Shown piece by piece: positions 33,461 through 48,400 of a DNA stretch of 55,740 nucleotides; position 1 is the first letter of the stretch; every line of letters begins with the position of its first letter. Origin of the DNA: Branchiostoma floridae. Lineage: Eukaryota > Chordata > Leptocardii > Amphioxiformes > Branchiostomatidae. The stretch spans positions 2,474,712 through 2,530,451 of the forward strand of contig NC_049993.1 in the NCBI RefSeq assembly GCF_000003815.2. Direction: 5' to 3'. Under the pieces are notes generated by a model. It saw only the letters and a list, made by a program, of their open reading frames with translations. It searched no databases and was not told the DNA's origin. Made by a program: the position numbers and the translations under genes.

Positions 33461-36400
33461 TTACTTTGACTGGCCATTAGTTGCTGATTGTCCTACGATC
33501 TTGTACTCTATGAGACAGACAGGAATGGCCTGGTCAGGGTGGAACACCAGGTACTCCTGGTTAGTAACCATGGAATCACCGGAAGCAGATGGTAGAAGTC
33601 GTCCTGGTGTCTGGGAATATAATGCAAGAAAAAGTTACCATTTCAGTTGGTTTTAACATTTCCGTTACGAAATTATTCTGTGTCTGTATCTATATAGCTG
33701 GTATAACCGCCCTTTGGAGTAACATACCAACTGCAGAGTCAAGCGGCATGGCAGCAGTTGGTTATATTACACTGAATGACAGTCACACATAGCCTTTCCA
33801 TATCCGACAGCAAATGTTGTTGAATGCTCTCTCTGATCATTGGCTGCAGTGTTAAAACATAGCATTTTTCAACTTACCCTGCAAGATAAAATCTCTGACT
33901 AATAAATCAATCAACAGTAACTGAAAAAAAGTATTTTCTGTTGCAGTAGAAAGTATGTAGCAAAAGTCACTTAAAGTCAACTAACTTTATGTTCATTTTG
34001 CCAAAAGAGAAGTTTGGTGGATAACTTACCACAACTGAATCATATCCATTAGGTGGGGTTCTCCTGAAAAAAAAAAATAACCAAGCATTAGACCATGTAG
34101 TGTATTTGTCAGTACGCACCATGCATAGCAGTGCCTGTGTGGATGACATTCAGCACCAGGGACAGCAATGTCAGTGTGAATGTCATTCAGCCCAGGAACA
34201 GCAGTGTAAGTGTGAATGTCATTCTGAATCAGCTCCAGGGACAGCAGTGATACTGTGGATGTTATTATGATTCAGCAAGAAGGACAGCATTGTCATGTGA
34301 ATGTCATTCTGATTCAGCACCAAGGACAGCAGTTTATGTGTGGATGTCATTCTGATTCAGCACCAAGGACAGCAGTGTGAGTGTGGATGTATTCTGATTC
34401 AGCACCAGGGACAGCAGTGTAAGTGTGAATGTCATTCTGATTCAGCACCAAGGACAGCAGTGTGAGTGTGGATGTATTCTGATTCAGCACCAAGGACAGC
34501 AGTGTGAGTGTGGATGTCATTCTGATTCAGCACCAGGGACAGCAGTGTAAGTGTGAATGTCATTCTGATTCAGCACCAAGGACAGCAGTGTGAGTGTGGA
34601 TGTATTCTGATTCAGCACCAAGGACAGCAGCGTACGTGTGGATGTATTCTGATTCAGCACCAAGGACAGCAGTGTAAGTGTGGATGTCATTCTGATTCAG
34701 CACCAAGGACAGCAGTGTCAGTGTGGATGTCATTCTGATTCAGCACCAAGGACAGCAGTGTAAGTGTGGATGCCATTCTGATTCAGCACCAAGGACTGCA
34801 GTGTCAGTGTGGATGTCATTCTGATTCAGCACCAAGGACAGCAGTGTAAGTGTGGATGCCATTCTGATTCAGCACCAAGGACTGCAGTGTCAGTGTGGAT
34901 GTGTGGATGTCACTCTAATTCAGTGTGGATGTCATTCTGATTCAGCACCAAGGACAGCAGTGTAAGTGTGGATGTCATTCTGATTCAGCACCAAGGACAG
35001 CAGTGTAAGTGTGAATGTCATTCTGATTCAGGGACAGCAGTGTTAGTGTGGATGTCATTCTGATTCAGCACCAGGGACAGCATTGTACGTGTGGATATCA
35101 TTCTAATTCAGCACCAGGGACAGCATTGTACGTGTGGATATCATTCTAATTCAGCACCAGGGACAGCAGACGCAACAGGGTCTGACCCTAGTTAAAATTA
35201 GTACAGGTAACAGCAGTAAGGAATAGATACAATTTTGATAAATACTTTTACAAGAGGCACATCCAAATAAGCTACTCCAAAGGTTTATGACTAGTAATTC
35301 AATACAACATGGTCTCACCTTGTGTGGTTTTTCTTCACAACAGACTCTGTCTTCCCGAGTACCACTTCTGCCAACAGAATCTTTCCCAGCTGAGAACAAT
35401 GATAAGATTAAGACTGACATTCAGCAACAAGTTCATCTTGTATACAAGCAGCAATAGCAATCTACTAGAAGAACATGATAAGTAACTAATCTACAAAAAT
35501 TGCTTTTTGTTTGTTCTTCCTTAGCCATGTTGTCATACTTGGCAGGCTGCTTGTATTCATTAAGAAACTATATGGCATATACTGCAATGTGTACTGTTAC
35601 TAGACAGGCTTAGTATACTGTTGATTCTGACCAGCTGCCGGCCAATCAAATCCTTCCCCTCCTGTTAGAGGGAGCCAGTTACCAACCAATCATTATATCT
35701 CTTGACAGCAGGCAACATGATTGGTCAATTAATCTTAGTGTTGGTTAAGTAAAGTTTAGTTTTTCCACAATGTCATTTACCAACACAGATGAACTTTCAT
35801 GCTAACATGATTGGTCAGTGATGGCTGGCCAATGCTTACACAGAAAGCAGGAAAGACTATAGGCCAGTATACCAGGGTCGTTACTCATACAAGCAGAATG
35901 CCCAACTTGGAAGTATAGCCTAAGTCAAACAACAATACTTACTGGACAGAAGTTTGCAGCCTTGGACGGGTGTTTGGAGAAGTACAGACCAACTCCGAAG
36001 GTTCCATGGCTGAAATCTGTCACAAAAGATAAAGGAACATGTTAATTGAATGAAGACCTTAATTGCATATTTTGTCACACTGGGCTAAGAACAGGTCACA
36101 ACAAGGTATGTTGAAAGAAACAGTTAACAGATACAAAATGAGACTATTGCTGGATAAATTCAACTTCTCCTTGCTTTTTTTGTTATAGTGGAGATAAAAG
36201 AGCAAAATGATATGTTAAATGCAAATCACTGTGAAACCGTTTGTTCTAATTTATAGGTACAAACTATCCCAAATATGTCAGGTCTGGCGACACAGCCGGA
36301 ATCAAACTCATAGCTTCTAGTACTAGTGACAAGGTTGCTAACTACTGGACTATGCAGTTTTGCAGAGCAAACAAGCAAATAAAAAATAAACGGACTGGAC

Positions 36401-39400
36401 CTACCCTGTTCACTGAAGCCATACTTGATGAGCTCCTTCATCCTGGAGGTTGGATGCTCCAGTCCACCACAGAAGTACAGCTTCATACACAGACTGGGGT
36501 CCTGTAACTTCTGCCTCCATGTGTGGAAACTCTCCACTGCAGAGGCAGTCAGCTCTGCCTGAAAATACAGAAAGGGGACTTTTAAAGTCAAGATGAGGAG
36601 ATTTTAGTATTACAGGCAGGGCTTTAGCCAGCTCGATTTTTTTTTTCTGTCAGCCAATTACCATTGTCGCGCAAAAAACAATTTCATGAGTTATAGAGAC
36701 TGAACTGAGACCTTGAAAACGGGTTTTTAATGAGAATACCGTATGTGAAAGGGCGTCGACACACATTGTCAACAATCATAACAATAGCAAAACAAACAGT
36801 GTGTGGCTTTTACGGCCGTGGCGGTAGCTTCCACCAACTTGAAGGATTTTTGTCCGTCAAGGTTGACGGATTGGTTTTAAATTTTTTCTGTCACACGCAG
36901 CAAATTTCCGTCAATTGACGAAAAAACGGGCGCTGGCTAGAGTCCTGATTACAGGTGAAATGGAATTTTGAACATCATACAAATATACATGTAACTGGCA
37001 CAAGCATTATAAGGAATATTGATATGATTTCTGAAAAGGTCTTGACCATAAAATTTCCTAAATCATAACCAGTTGCTATAATTGGTATTGCTGCTTTTTG
37101 GCGTATATTGATACTGATAGATATCCAATACAACATGGTGTATTTCGTATCACTCAAGGTATGCTCAACACACTCTGTATCTGTATCTATATAGCCGGTA
37201 TAACCGCCATTCGGCGTAACACACCAGCTTGCACTCATAGTGCATCAAATTATTTCATGGAAGCAACTGTGATAACACCTGGATAACACCTTCCATTTCA
37301 TGGAAGCAACTGTGATAACACCTGTATTTGGTCGTAAGACAAGGGCATAGGAGCCAAAAATATGCATTTCTTGTCAAAAATTGCCGAAAATCCGAAAATT
37401 AAACTTTTTTAAAGTGATGTATGAAAAAAGTGTTGATGTCATTCTGGGAGCATATGTCCCATGCATCTCTATACCAAATTTCTGGTCAATAGGTTTTAAT
37501 ATAAGGACATAGGAGCCAAAAATATACACTTTTAGTAAAAATGGCCAAATATCCCAAAATAGCTCATTCTTGAAGTAATGTATGCACAAAGTGTTTATGA
37601 CGTCCTAGGAGCATATGTTCAATGCACATCTGTGCCGAATCTCAGATCATTAGGTTGTAATACCAGGGCACTGAAGCCCAAAATATACATTTTTGGTCTA
37701 AAAATGCCCAAAAAGTGCCATAAAATCAATTCTGGGCAGAACTTGAGATGCCTCCATATCTATTTCTGTTTAGAATACACTCAACTGCATGTGTGCCAAA
37801 TTTGGTGCTTTTAGACAAATTTGCACAATTTTTCAGCTATGCCGTTGGACTATATAGAACGGCACTCTGGCCCAGGCATTTAAGTGTTAAACTTTACTGT
37901 TGGAGTACTTCCTCGTAATCTAATTGTTAAAGCCCTAATGTGTAAGCAGTAAGAAATACAGGGAGTCATGTCCCTTGGCGGCAACCAACTAAAGGTTGAG
38001 GGTAAGCAGGTTTTCGATATCAAACCAAAAAAACATTAAATTTCTATAGGCCTAAGTAGGTCTTTTTACCGGTGTAATATTGGTGACCTCCACGATGCCT
38101 TCTATGTCTGAATCTTTCTTCATTCCCCGTCGGAAGTCATCAGCGACCTGCCACCATTCCGCTGTGTGTGCTAGCTGGGACAGAAAGTCCTCTGTTCCTG
38201 AGAGTAACAAAAAGAAGTGACTCAGTATGATTTCATACAACTGCTGTTATATTACGAGGGGTGATCAATAAGTTCTTGGTCTTACCCAGACACGAGGTGA
38301 AAAACTCAATAAAGTATCATAATTTTTTAGTCTTTCATGAATGTTTACAAAATTGAAATCATGATTGCGATTATTACTTTAGAGGCAATGTCCAGTAACA
38401 TATTGGCCACCCCTTGGTTAGTGGGGCTACATTTATATCATATTTTCACCTTATACAAAAAAAAAAGAAAAAAAAAATGATATTATAGCAACAATGTACA
38501 TACATGCATTCAGGGCCTCAAATCAATCCTTGAAATGGACACCAAATGTTCAATAAAAATGGTGAAACACTAACAAATAGGGTCATCCAAAGTTCATAAC
38601 AACAATGACTCCTACATACTGAGAAGTGCAGAGTGCTAAATAGGGGAAACAATAATTTAATGTATTATATCTGTTGCAGGTACCATTTTAAGTCTTTGGT
38701 ATATGACTTTGACACGGTAGGAAACCCGACTTTCCATATGCAAGGCAAACACTCTACCCCAATAGGCCATTGGACTATTCAAGAAATAAGTGATAAGACC
38801 CCAATGCACCATCTCCGGACAAACCAAATCATGAAAAAAGTGATTACATAAAATTATTGTAAACTACAAATGCATGTTTTGATTATACAACTCCATGATG
38901 ATAAAACTAATAGTTTCTAAAGCAAGTAAAACTATTATTTAGTCAAGAAAAGTGAGTTGTCTAATGTTGACTTTGTCATTACCTTTGGCGGGTATCCTAG
39001 CATTCATGCTATTTGAAATGAGTTGCTCGAGTGGGAAGATACTTGTTCCTCTAATTTCATTGTTTGATGTGAGTTGTGTTAAAGGTTTACTGCCAGGTAC
39101 TGGAGGTAGTACTGCAGGAGATAGGTGGCGCTGCTGCACAGTCAATTGTTCATGAGGTGGTACGGCAGGAGATAGGTGGCGCTGTTGAGCAGTCAACTGT
39201 TCATGAGATGGTACTGCAGAAGATAGGTGGCGCTGTTGAGCAGTCAACTGTTCATGAGATGGTACTGCAGGAGATAGGCGGCGCTGTTGTGCAGTCATCT
39301 GTTCATGAGGCGGTACTGCAGAAGATAGGTGGCGCTGTTGTGCAGTCAACTGTTCATGACAAGGTACTGCAGAAGATAGGTGGCGCTGTTGAGCAGTCAA

Positions 39401-42400
39401 CTGCTCCTGGGGTGGTACTGCAGGAAATAGGTGGCGCTGTTGTGCTGCCTCCTCCAGGTTGTTTAAGAACATCTGATTGGACGTGACCAGCTGCTGAAGG
39501 TCGTCGATCACGTGGCTTGGGTCGTGCGAGCTTGGCGGGGTTTGCGATACCAGCCACACCGTCGTTTTCAGCGTGGAGATTTGGCGGTTGATATCGCTGA
39601 TAGCCTGTTCAATGGCATCTGCCATCCAGACTGCAGAATGCAAGGACATTGTAGCATTATATTTTCTAACTGTCCAATTTTTAGAAAGTCCAACTTTTAT
39701 AAAAATTATGTGACTGTATATGTTTTATTTCAAGTACATTAAATTCGTTTTGGGGTACCGCAATTTGACAACTGAAGTACATACTTTTTAACCTTTTCTA
39801 AATCCAAAAGATGCTTGAAGTTGTTGTCAAAGTAAGGACTCGATGTTTCATTCTCACATGTGCATGTGTACAGATTTTTCTGTGACTTGACCTGCATACT
39901 TTCATTTGACTTACTTGATGTACAATGATATTGTGATTTATCTATATGCAGTTACTGTACTTATGATTGTAGAATATGGACATATATTTGCTGTCTGGAG
40001 TTGGTGCATTGGGTTTAAGTTTTTAGCCTGCTAAGGTAGACATTTGGCATGAAATCCATATTTCTTGTGGGGTTGGACATCATTTTAAGCTGGTACCAAG
40101 AAGTCTGGAGAGATCGCTCTCGAGTCTTTCTTCTCACTTCAAGTTAGCAAGTCAACAAGAGGAAACATTAAACTCCCACAACCTCAGAAAATGTCAGTCA
40201 TCCAGTGTCAGAACATTAAAAGTAATTTTAATATAACATGCAGCTTGTGGTTGATCCTATATCATGTACACATGTAAATAAGTTCAAAATCTTAGATCTG
40301 ACAACCATTCAATAAGAAGTTCATCAAAGGGCTGCCTCCATGGGAGCCCCTAGTATTAATTATCCTTCAAATTGGTCATTTAAGCTTTTAAACCCATTGA
40401 TTTTTCATAAAATTCAGATTTTTTTGTTGGACCCAACATTGGATGAAAGGAGTGGTCCAGGAGACAACCCTATATGAGACACAGCAAGAGTGAGTTAAGA
40501 CACGGATTCTACAGGCCTGAAGCTGCCTTATTTTCCTTACGGTATTAATGTATTAAATGTAGACTAGTGCATTCAGGATTTCTACATCTAACATGCCTTA
40601 CCTCTGCTGACTGTCTTGTCCTCCTGACTCCCCACAGTCAGACCTGCATCCTTGGCCTGTTGGATCTTCTCTAGCTCCTCCTCTAGAGCAGACACCAGTG
40701 TGTTCAACCCGGAAGTGTCCTCATCAATGTCTGAAATCACATCAAATGTCTGAATAAGAGTCCAATAAAATACTGTTAATGCATTTAAGTTTGCAGGGAT
40801 TTAATTTTGTGGTAGCGGGATAAAGGACTTTTTGCAGTGGTTTTAAGTTTGCGGTATCACGGCATCATGCCATGTAATCTCTTACTGCCATGGAGAATTT
40901 TCGCGGTGGTTTTCAATTTGTGGTGAAGTGGCCATTGCAAACAATGCGAAAATTTCTGCATTTACAGTAAAGTAACATAATAAAAGCAATAATGCATTTT
41001 AACCATGTGAAAGTCTACTCGTGCTCAAAGCTTTTTTTCTTCTGCTGGTCATGAGAATCACCTAGTGCTTATTTTTAATTATAGTATTTAAACAGGTCCA
41101 TTGTACCAGGAAATTCCATTCAAGTTCTTTTAAACAAACTTAACTTAACATCCCTTCTTAAAGACGTTGATCCTTTCCAGTAGCATGCCTGTTACTTTTA
41201 TTGTTAGGGAAGCAGCAAAAACTGGAATTTGAACTCATGGCCTCTTGGCCCTTAGGCTACTAGCCCCTGGACTATGCATGCATGCTACTCATTCCTTCTC
41301 TATTGCTTTGCTATTGGGGTGCTAGAGATGTAGCTCTCAAATACGGGATCTGCTATTCAAGGGAAGTCCCTATCCTGTAAGCCAGGTGCTCATTTCCACC
41401 TGTCAAAGTCAGAAAATTTGTTTTAAGGGCATTTCCAAAGGGCAAAATGTCAGGCATATAATGGACTTGAACCATGACCACTGGGTCTGGGCTTTGAGCC
41501 AAACAATACTGTTACACTATGTAATGCCTTTACACCCTTACTGTTACACTACGTAATGCCTTTACACTATAATTTACATCAGATTCTGCAACAATATCTA
41601 ACAAGGACACATGACTGAGAAAAGAAAGATATGAAACTGTCACAGACCTTTGCTCAGGTTTGCGTCACTTTCTTGCTTACTTCCATACATGTTCCTCATG
41701 ACTCCCAACTTGTAGTCTAGAAACCGCTTGTCTACAAAAACAACAAGATGATACATTCATTTTGATGAAGGTTAGACTGTCACATCCAGAAAGTCCGCTA
41801 CACTACATGGTTACAGGTGACAGGCAACAGCAGACTGGACGCACACTAAGGAACAGCAACCAGCTCACACTACCGGCGTGTCGCACTGAGCGACTTAGAA
41901 AGTCGTTTTTGTATCAGGCAACATCTCTGTATAACAAGACTTTGTAGACATTCATGTCCTCTCAATGACAATTGTCTAATGTTCTCGGGAATGACGAAAC
42001 GCTGACGTATTTTATTATGTAACTCTATTTTATAATGAATGTTTTATAATGATACGTTTAGACTGATACTCTTGGGCAAACATACGCCCACAATTGTAAT
42101 TTGGTTTAGAATTTCAGTTTTATGTACTAAACTGCGAAAACCAAAGTAGGCTCTCATCACATCAATCCATCAACATAAGCAAGTTAGCACTTACTTAATG
42201 GTTTACATTTGGAAATAGTCAGACATTTTAGACAGCAACTGCCAGAACACCCAAACTTTATGAACTTTCTGGTACTTGAGACCTATATACAGGAACAAAT
42301 CTCTGGCTGCCCATAACGACCCCATCATTTTCAAATCTTGAGGTGTCATAGATTTTCAATGATAGCAGTTTTGTGCCGAATTGGCAAGTTTGCGTCGGAT

Positions 42401-45400
42401 TTTGACTACCATTACAATGTTATCTTCAAAATAAAGATGGCAGCGGATGCGCGTGCGTGTGCTTGCTATTTGGAATGAAACACAACAGAAACCATTTAAA
42501 CTTTATGCATCGGGCATGTTTTGTGTCGATACTCTTCTAACTGGCCACCAGACCAAATCGGCCGCTTTTGCTTGGTCTGCCGGGTGGTCCTCTTGGGCAT
42601 GTTTGACTGTAATGCCAATTGATAACACCAACCTCACTCACATAAGGTTGTACCCTATAGCCTAGTATCCATACCTATCATAGCTGCCCAGTTCTCTTAC
42701 ATCCTCTCCACAAATGAATGGGTTGAAATACCATAAAATTACATCAAGTTGGATACCCTTCTTGGTGTACATTACCATGCAGTCACAGTCTCCAATTGGG
42801 ACTGTTAAGCTATGCATGTAGCTGAGGCTGTAGGACTGAATTGTTAATAGGGTTTTACCTTTTTTGGTTCTTCAATAATGGGTAAGATGTTGTCTCAAAC
42901 AATAAGGAAGAAAGATATTAAGCTTATACATTAGGGCTGGGTACTGGTACAGAAAATTCAGGTTCAGGTCCAGTTCAGGTCCAGGTCCGGACCTGAACCT
43001 AGACCTGATGCAGTATGATTCATACCAATGGTCCATTTCACTACAAAGAAATCTGTTTGGTGGAGTATTAGACTTACACTGGCGTTTTAAAATCCTACAA
43101 TGCTAACTGCACCGTATGATTGACTGTAAAACTTGGTAGAAATGACTATAAACTCTACTCTACATAATGTACTTCACTCTTGTTATTTTCTTCCACCTGC
43201 AAGCGCCAAAACGGGTGAATGCCTGATAAAATAATCTGTTAATTTTCTAATCGGTCCAACATCCGGTCCACCTAATTTTTTCAGGTCCGGTTTTTCTAGA
43301 CCAGTCCAATAAGAAAAACCAGTTTTGTACCGGTGCGCTGTACCAATACCCAGCCCTATTATACATGTATCAAAGACTGCAACCTTTTTCTTTCTTAGCC
43401 TCATTAGCACTATTGAAGAAGGTGGGCAGTTGCCATTAAAATGCTAAGTAATGCCAGGTGAAAGTATAGACTTTAATCATAATCAAAAAAACTTCATCAT
43501 TCTTTTCCTACATGTGACTGACCTTGTGCAACTTTATCCATCTGTAGCTGGTCATTCTTGTCCTGTAGTGTGTGGATGATGTCTCCCTGTGCACTGAGCT
43601 GGAGATGAGAAAGAGTAATTATGAAATTAATGAAATACAATGATTATCTCCATTTGTGGGTCAAGGTTAGACAAGTTGGCAAAAATTCACTAGTCACATT
43701 GCACTACTAGCTAATGTTGAGGGTCATTACTAGTAAGAATTTCGTTCTCAAATTTTGATTTGGCCGCTTTAGTTTAAATTTGCCTTTTGATTCTTATTTG
43801 CATACCTTTGCCTGCAGTGTAACAATCTCATGCATTATCCTCATGACACAAGTCATCTGGCACTGGTATGCATCAAGACTCTTTTCTCTCCTGGAAGAAG
43901 GAATAAACAGGGTTTATTTAGTAATTATACAACAATTCATAATATTTGCTATTCAAATACACTAACTCTTAATAATTATGCCCCCAAATTGAGTTTGTTC
44001 TGTACCTTAAGTTAAGACGCAAATTTTATTGATCACTCCCTGTGGAATATAATCTAATCTAATCAACATAACTGATGGCAAGTAGTCAGATGCTACTACT
44101 CCACAGAAGGGGTGGAAAGGATGAGATACTCACAGTTTCCTTATCTCTAGCTCCATCGCCTTGAGATCCAACTCTGGATCACTGGACATGCCGTTCAGAC
44201 CTGGAGAAAATTATGAAGAAAATGATTAAACCAAATATGTGCCAGAAGTTGAGAAAAATAAGACTGTACTGTACACAAACAAACATTTTAGGAAAATCAG
44301 TCCCAAGAATTCGACATTCAAGTACTGTAAAATAAAGATAAAAAATGCAGAAACTTTTGCAGTGGTTTGATGTTCATGTTTTTTTTTGCATTTTTTTGCG
44401 GCGGCTGCTTCACCGCGAATTTAAAACCACCGCGAACATTTTTCCTTAACAGTAAGAGACTACAGTGCATGGTGCTACCGCGAAATTAAAACCACTGCAA
44501 AAAGTCCCTTTTCCCGCTACTGCGAAATTAAATCTTCGCCAACTTAAATGCATTTACAGTAATGCAAGCACATGCAGTGCACTTGAATCATTCTTTGGAA
44601 GCCAATGGGACACAAGTAGATAGTCACTAGAAATCAAATTCCCTGTCACAAATCATTATTATCATTGAGCTTGGCCGACATGTCATAAACTCCATGCATT
44701 GGGTATTATTATTAGCCAAAGTACGGCGGATGTCCTGGCGATTACGTGAGCTTCGCAACGTGTGATGTCAGCTGTGCAGAAAAGACAGTAACTCTAACTT
44801 TCCAGCATGACACATGAAGTCCTGGGCTAGTCCAGTTTTTGACGGTGCAGTTTTTCAGCAAAAAATACAGTTGACACTCAAATGACTTTGAAATTTGTTT
44901 GGCTCCCGCTGATCTAAAATTTTGTCCAGTGTTCGCTTGAAATGTGTTGCAGACTTAAACAAAGGACTTAATGTTTCTAAAATACCCGTATTGAATGTTA
45001 TAACAGCCCTGGTACGACAAAACATTACATGACCGTACTTACATTTTTACATACTGTATATATTGATTATTTTCTTCCAAAAATTGAATTTACCTAAATG
45101 TTTGAATACCTCTGCAGCATGCAAGTATAGAAAGAAAGGTTAACAGCTTTGAGTTTAAAAGACCCACTTTAATAAGTCTAAGTATATTGAATCAACTTAC
45201 TTATAGTAAGACAAAAAATTGCAACTACCATATTATCTGGATCTAAGTATGCCAATTGACTTGAAGGATTGACTTGTGCTTGAAATTCGCCAAGAAGCTC
45301 GACCCCTCATTGCTCCCGCCAAGGGCTGGCGAGATTCACGGTAGATCCACGAGAAACTCGGACTTGTTCAAAACAGTAAGATGCAGAACCAACCGTTACA

Positions 45401-48400
45401 GAAACTCCCCCCTTCCATTCTTAGTAAGACTGTTAAACAAACAGTCATAGTAGACTTGGAATGTTCTAATCACAAATGTATGTTTCCGTCTCTTGCCTTT
45501 ACATCATGTATTTATATAAAGTTTTAAAGGATACTTAGTTTTAGTGTGTATAAGTGTTATTCATCAGATAGTCTTTAACTCGATGTACTAAGGATTTTAT
45601 GGAAAAAAACGTGCAATTCAGCCAATTGGCTGCCAAATGTTTTTACTGAAGTTGTGTTGTGCAACAAATAAACCATTCATTCATTCATTCATTCATGCCT
45701 CATTTTAAGTACATACCCCTGCGTTATTTGGGGCATTAAATGGAAAAACTCCAATAAAGTAATATTACACTGTTGCACCCTTTCTCTACGAATCCTGAAC
45801 AATATCTGGATAAATTTAAACCTTTCAAATTGCATCTTTTATAAAACTGTAGAACAGCCTTGGTCTATATTTTTCCATACATCCAAAAGTAATTTCAATG
45901 ACTTCTGCACATACCGGCATTGGCAACAACTTAAGTTTTAAAGGTATGTACTGTCACTTTAAATCAAGAAAATTCAGTATGGAACAAATGCATCAATTCT
46001 ATACATTTTGTACATCAATTTCTTCTATATTGGACTTGTAAAAACTATATTTTTTGGCAACCTCAAAGTACCTGCATATGGTGGGATGTAACACATCATG
46101 GTAGTGTTGGTCCACTGCTCATCAAATTCACTGAAACAAAATATTTAGTAAAACTCACTCAAGATTCAAGATTAAATCAAAGGCCATATCAATATCGATA
46201 GTGCACCGTAATGTAACATTGTAACAGTTATTTTAATAAGTGAAAATCTTCTATCAATATAGAATAAGGCTCGAAATACTGGGCGCTCTAATTTGTAGGT
46301 TTAGGTAACTATGTAAAGATATCAAACTTTAATTTTTAACTGTAATAATTACTAACTAGGCTAAGCATAAACCATATTCTTGACAACTAAGTGTTAGCAA
46401 TTAGATAATGAAATGTCTTTCATAATACTTGAAATGTTAAAAATCGGATGTTGGCATTTGGGTTCATTGTTTTGATGACCCAAAACCTGTGGTTCACCCA
46501 AAAATTTTGGTACACAGAATTTTTAGCTTGGGTGCACCGAATCACCCCAAAAATTAATTTTGAGCCTTGTAGAATCAATGGAAGTTTGGATTTTAATAAT
46601 TGGAAGAACCTACTTGAATCTACTGTTGAGAACAACGTCGTCAGAAAAGCCGAATCTCTCGAAGAAGTCCGTAGCTGAGGAGTCGGCATGCACAATGAGG
46701 TAGTCGTAAGTCCCCACTACAGGGGGGTGTTTCACTTGCTGGGAAACAGAAAACATTTGTTATTGTAAAGTAGGAAGTTAGGTCAAAGGTCCAAGAATAG
46801 GTTATCGCACCTATCTTTAATGTCCCACTACATTTCTGTACATGCATGACTGTGCATTGCACTATCAGAGTCAAGTCAAGTCAAGTCAAAGTTTATTGGC
46901 ACAACATTTGTAAACGGGTACAATGTAAGGCAAACTAAGTATATTGTATATAACTACCTATATAGTAGAATTAAACTAATAACGTAACAATACACGTAGG
47001 TTTAAGCATATGCAATATTTGAAGAAACACAGTGTACAGTGTGAAACAAATCAGATGCAGCTGGAAAATATGCATTGGTCAGAATAATTCATCAACATAA
47101 AAACAGTTATGAGATCTTTGATTTATTGTAAGTGTGTAAGCGCAATCCCAATGTACATTGTATACCAATGATAACTTAAACTAAAGGCCTTGCGTAAGCG
47201 AGCAATTTCAACCAAGACTACATCTCGTCATCGTACCCTACTCGTTTTGATAAGTGACTGATGTTGGTTTCTTTTACATGCAGAGGTGTGACACTTGAGG
47301 TTTGCGCCTGAAGTTCCCTCATATAAACTTAATTTAGGCCGCTGGCTTTTTGTCACTATCTAAAATGATGAATGCAATCCCTGATGATATGTACAAGCTG
47401 AGCCAATTATAAGTCAAACTCATGCCCAAAGATCCACGGAATTTGATCCAGATGGCCAAGAAATGGGGCTGGGTTACCACTTTTGCCACAGGGACATGTT
47501 TATTTCAAGCTTCATTTGGTTTGAAACAAAATGGAAAAATTGTGATATTTAGAAACTAATTTGATTTAAAAGCAGAAATAAGAAATGGTTGTACCTTAAG
47601 TAGATACCTCCCCATGCCCCACTTGCGATATCTTCTTCTCACCGCAATCAGGTGAAGCTGTACTACCTTCTCTCCTTTGCTGGAAATAGAAAATTTTAAG
47701 AAATCTTTGAAGATCTGAGCATTATAGCCTTGACCTTGGAGATAATGTTAATATTTGTTTGTATTTGCATAGTATTACCTGGTAAACTGCCTATAAAGTA
47801 TAACACACATAAAATCAACACAGACTTTGTTCAATTGATCTACCAACCTGATGAAACTATTTACTGTTTAGTCAATAACAATCTCCTTAAATCTTTTTGA
47901 TAACAGTGGTGGGTCCTTTTACTGACACTGGAGGTTTGACTCTCTTCAAACATTGGAGTTTCATTTAACTAACAATGGACTAATATTGGACTAACATTTC
48001 TTATCTGAGGGACGTCACTAACCTAAACTATATGCACTAAGTCTTATTCACCTGAGTGAAATGAGAAAGTTTGGCACAATGTTTGAGCGGACCTCTGACT
48101 TTTGGGACAAACACCCTACAGGTACATGTACCTACTGTTACACGATGCCACATTCAGTGCCTGCTCACTGAAAGAACTGTAAAATGTTTGGACACAAAAT
48201 ACTTGACAGTTTCACACATGTGGAATCCCACCATCTAAACTTAGTCTAACGCTTACCAGTAGGATCGTTCAAATGTTGCACAAGCGAGCAGTCTGGACTC
48301 GATACCCAGGTTTCCTTGCGAGGGCTGGAACCGTCCGTCTCTCCGCTGCTGTCTGCGCTCGCGTACCCTCTGAACGAAGTCATCCGCACCAGCCGAGAAG

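Larger units (their letters stand above)
33461..36558 (-). other. PARP-like ADP-ribosyltransferase domain exons
   Basis: Five exons (36558-36405, 36016-35943, 35389-35319, 34063-34030, 33610-33461). Segments in order: [58 protein letters not shown], then [20 protein letters not shown]. These align by eye with tankyrase-like landmarks MLFHGS, GMFGAGIYFA and the AEYVIY strand. In the H-Y-E triad, His appears as Cys768, Tyr is Tyr801 and Glu is Glu868. Confidence 0.78.
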
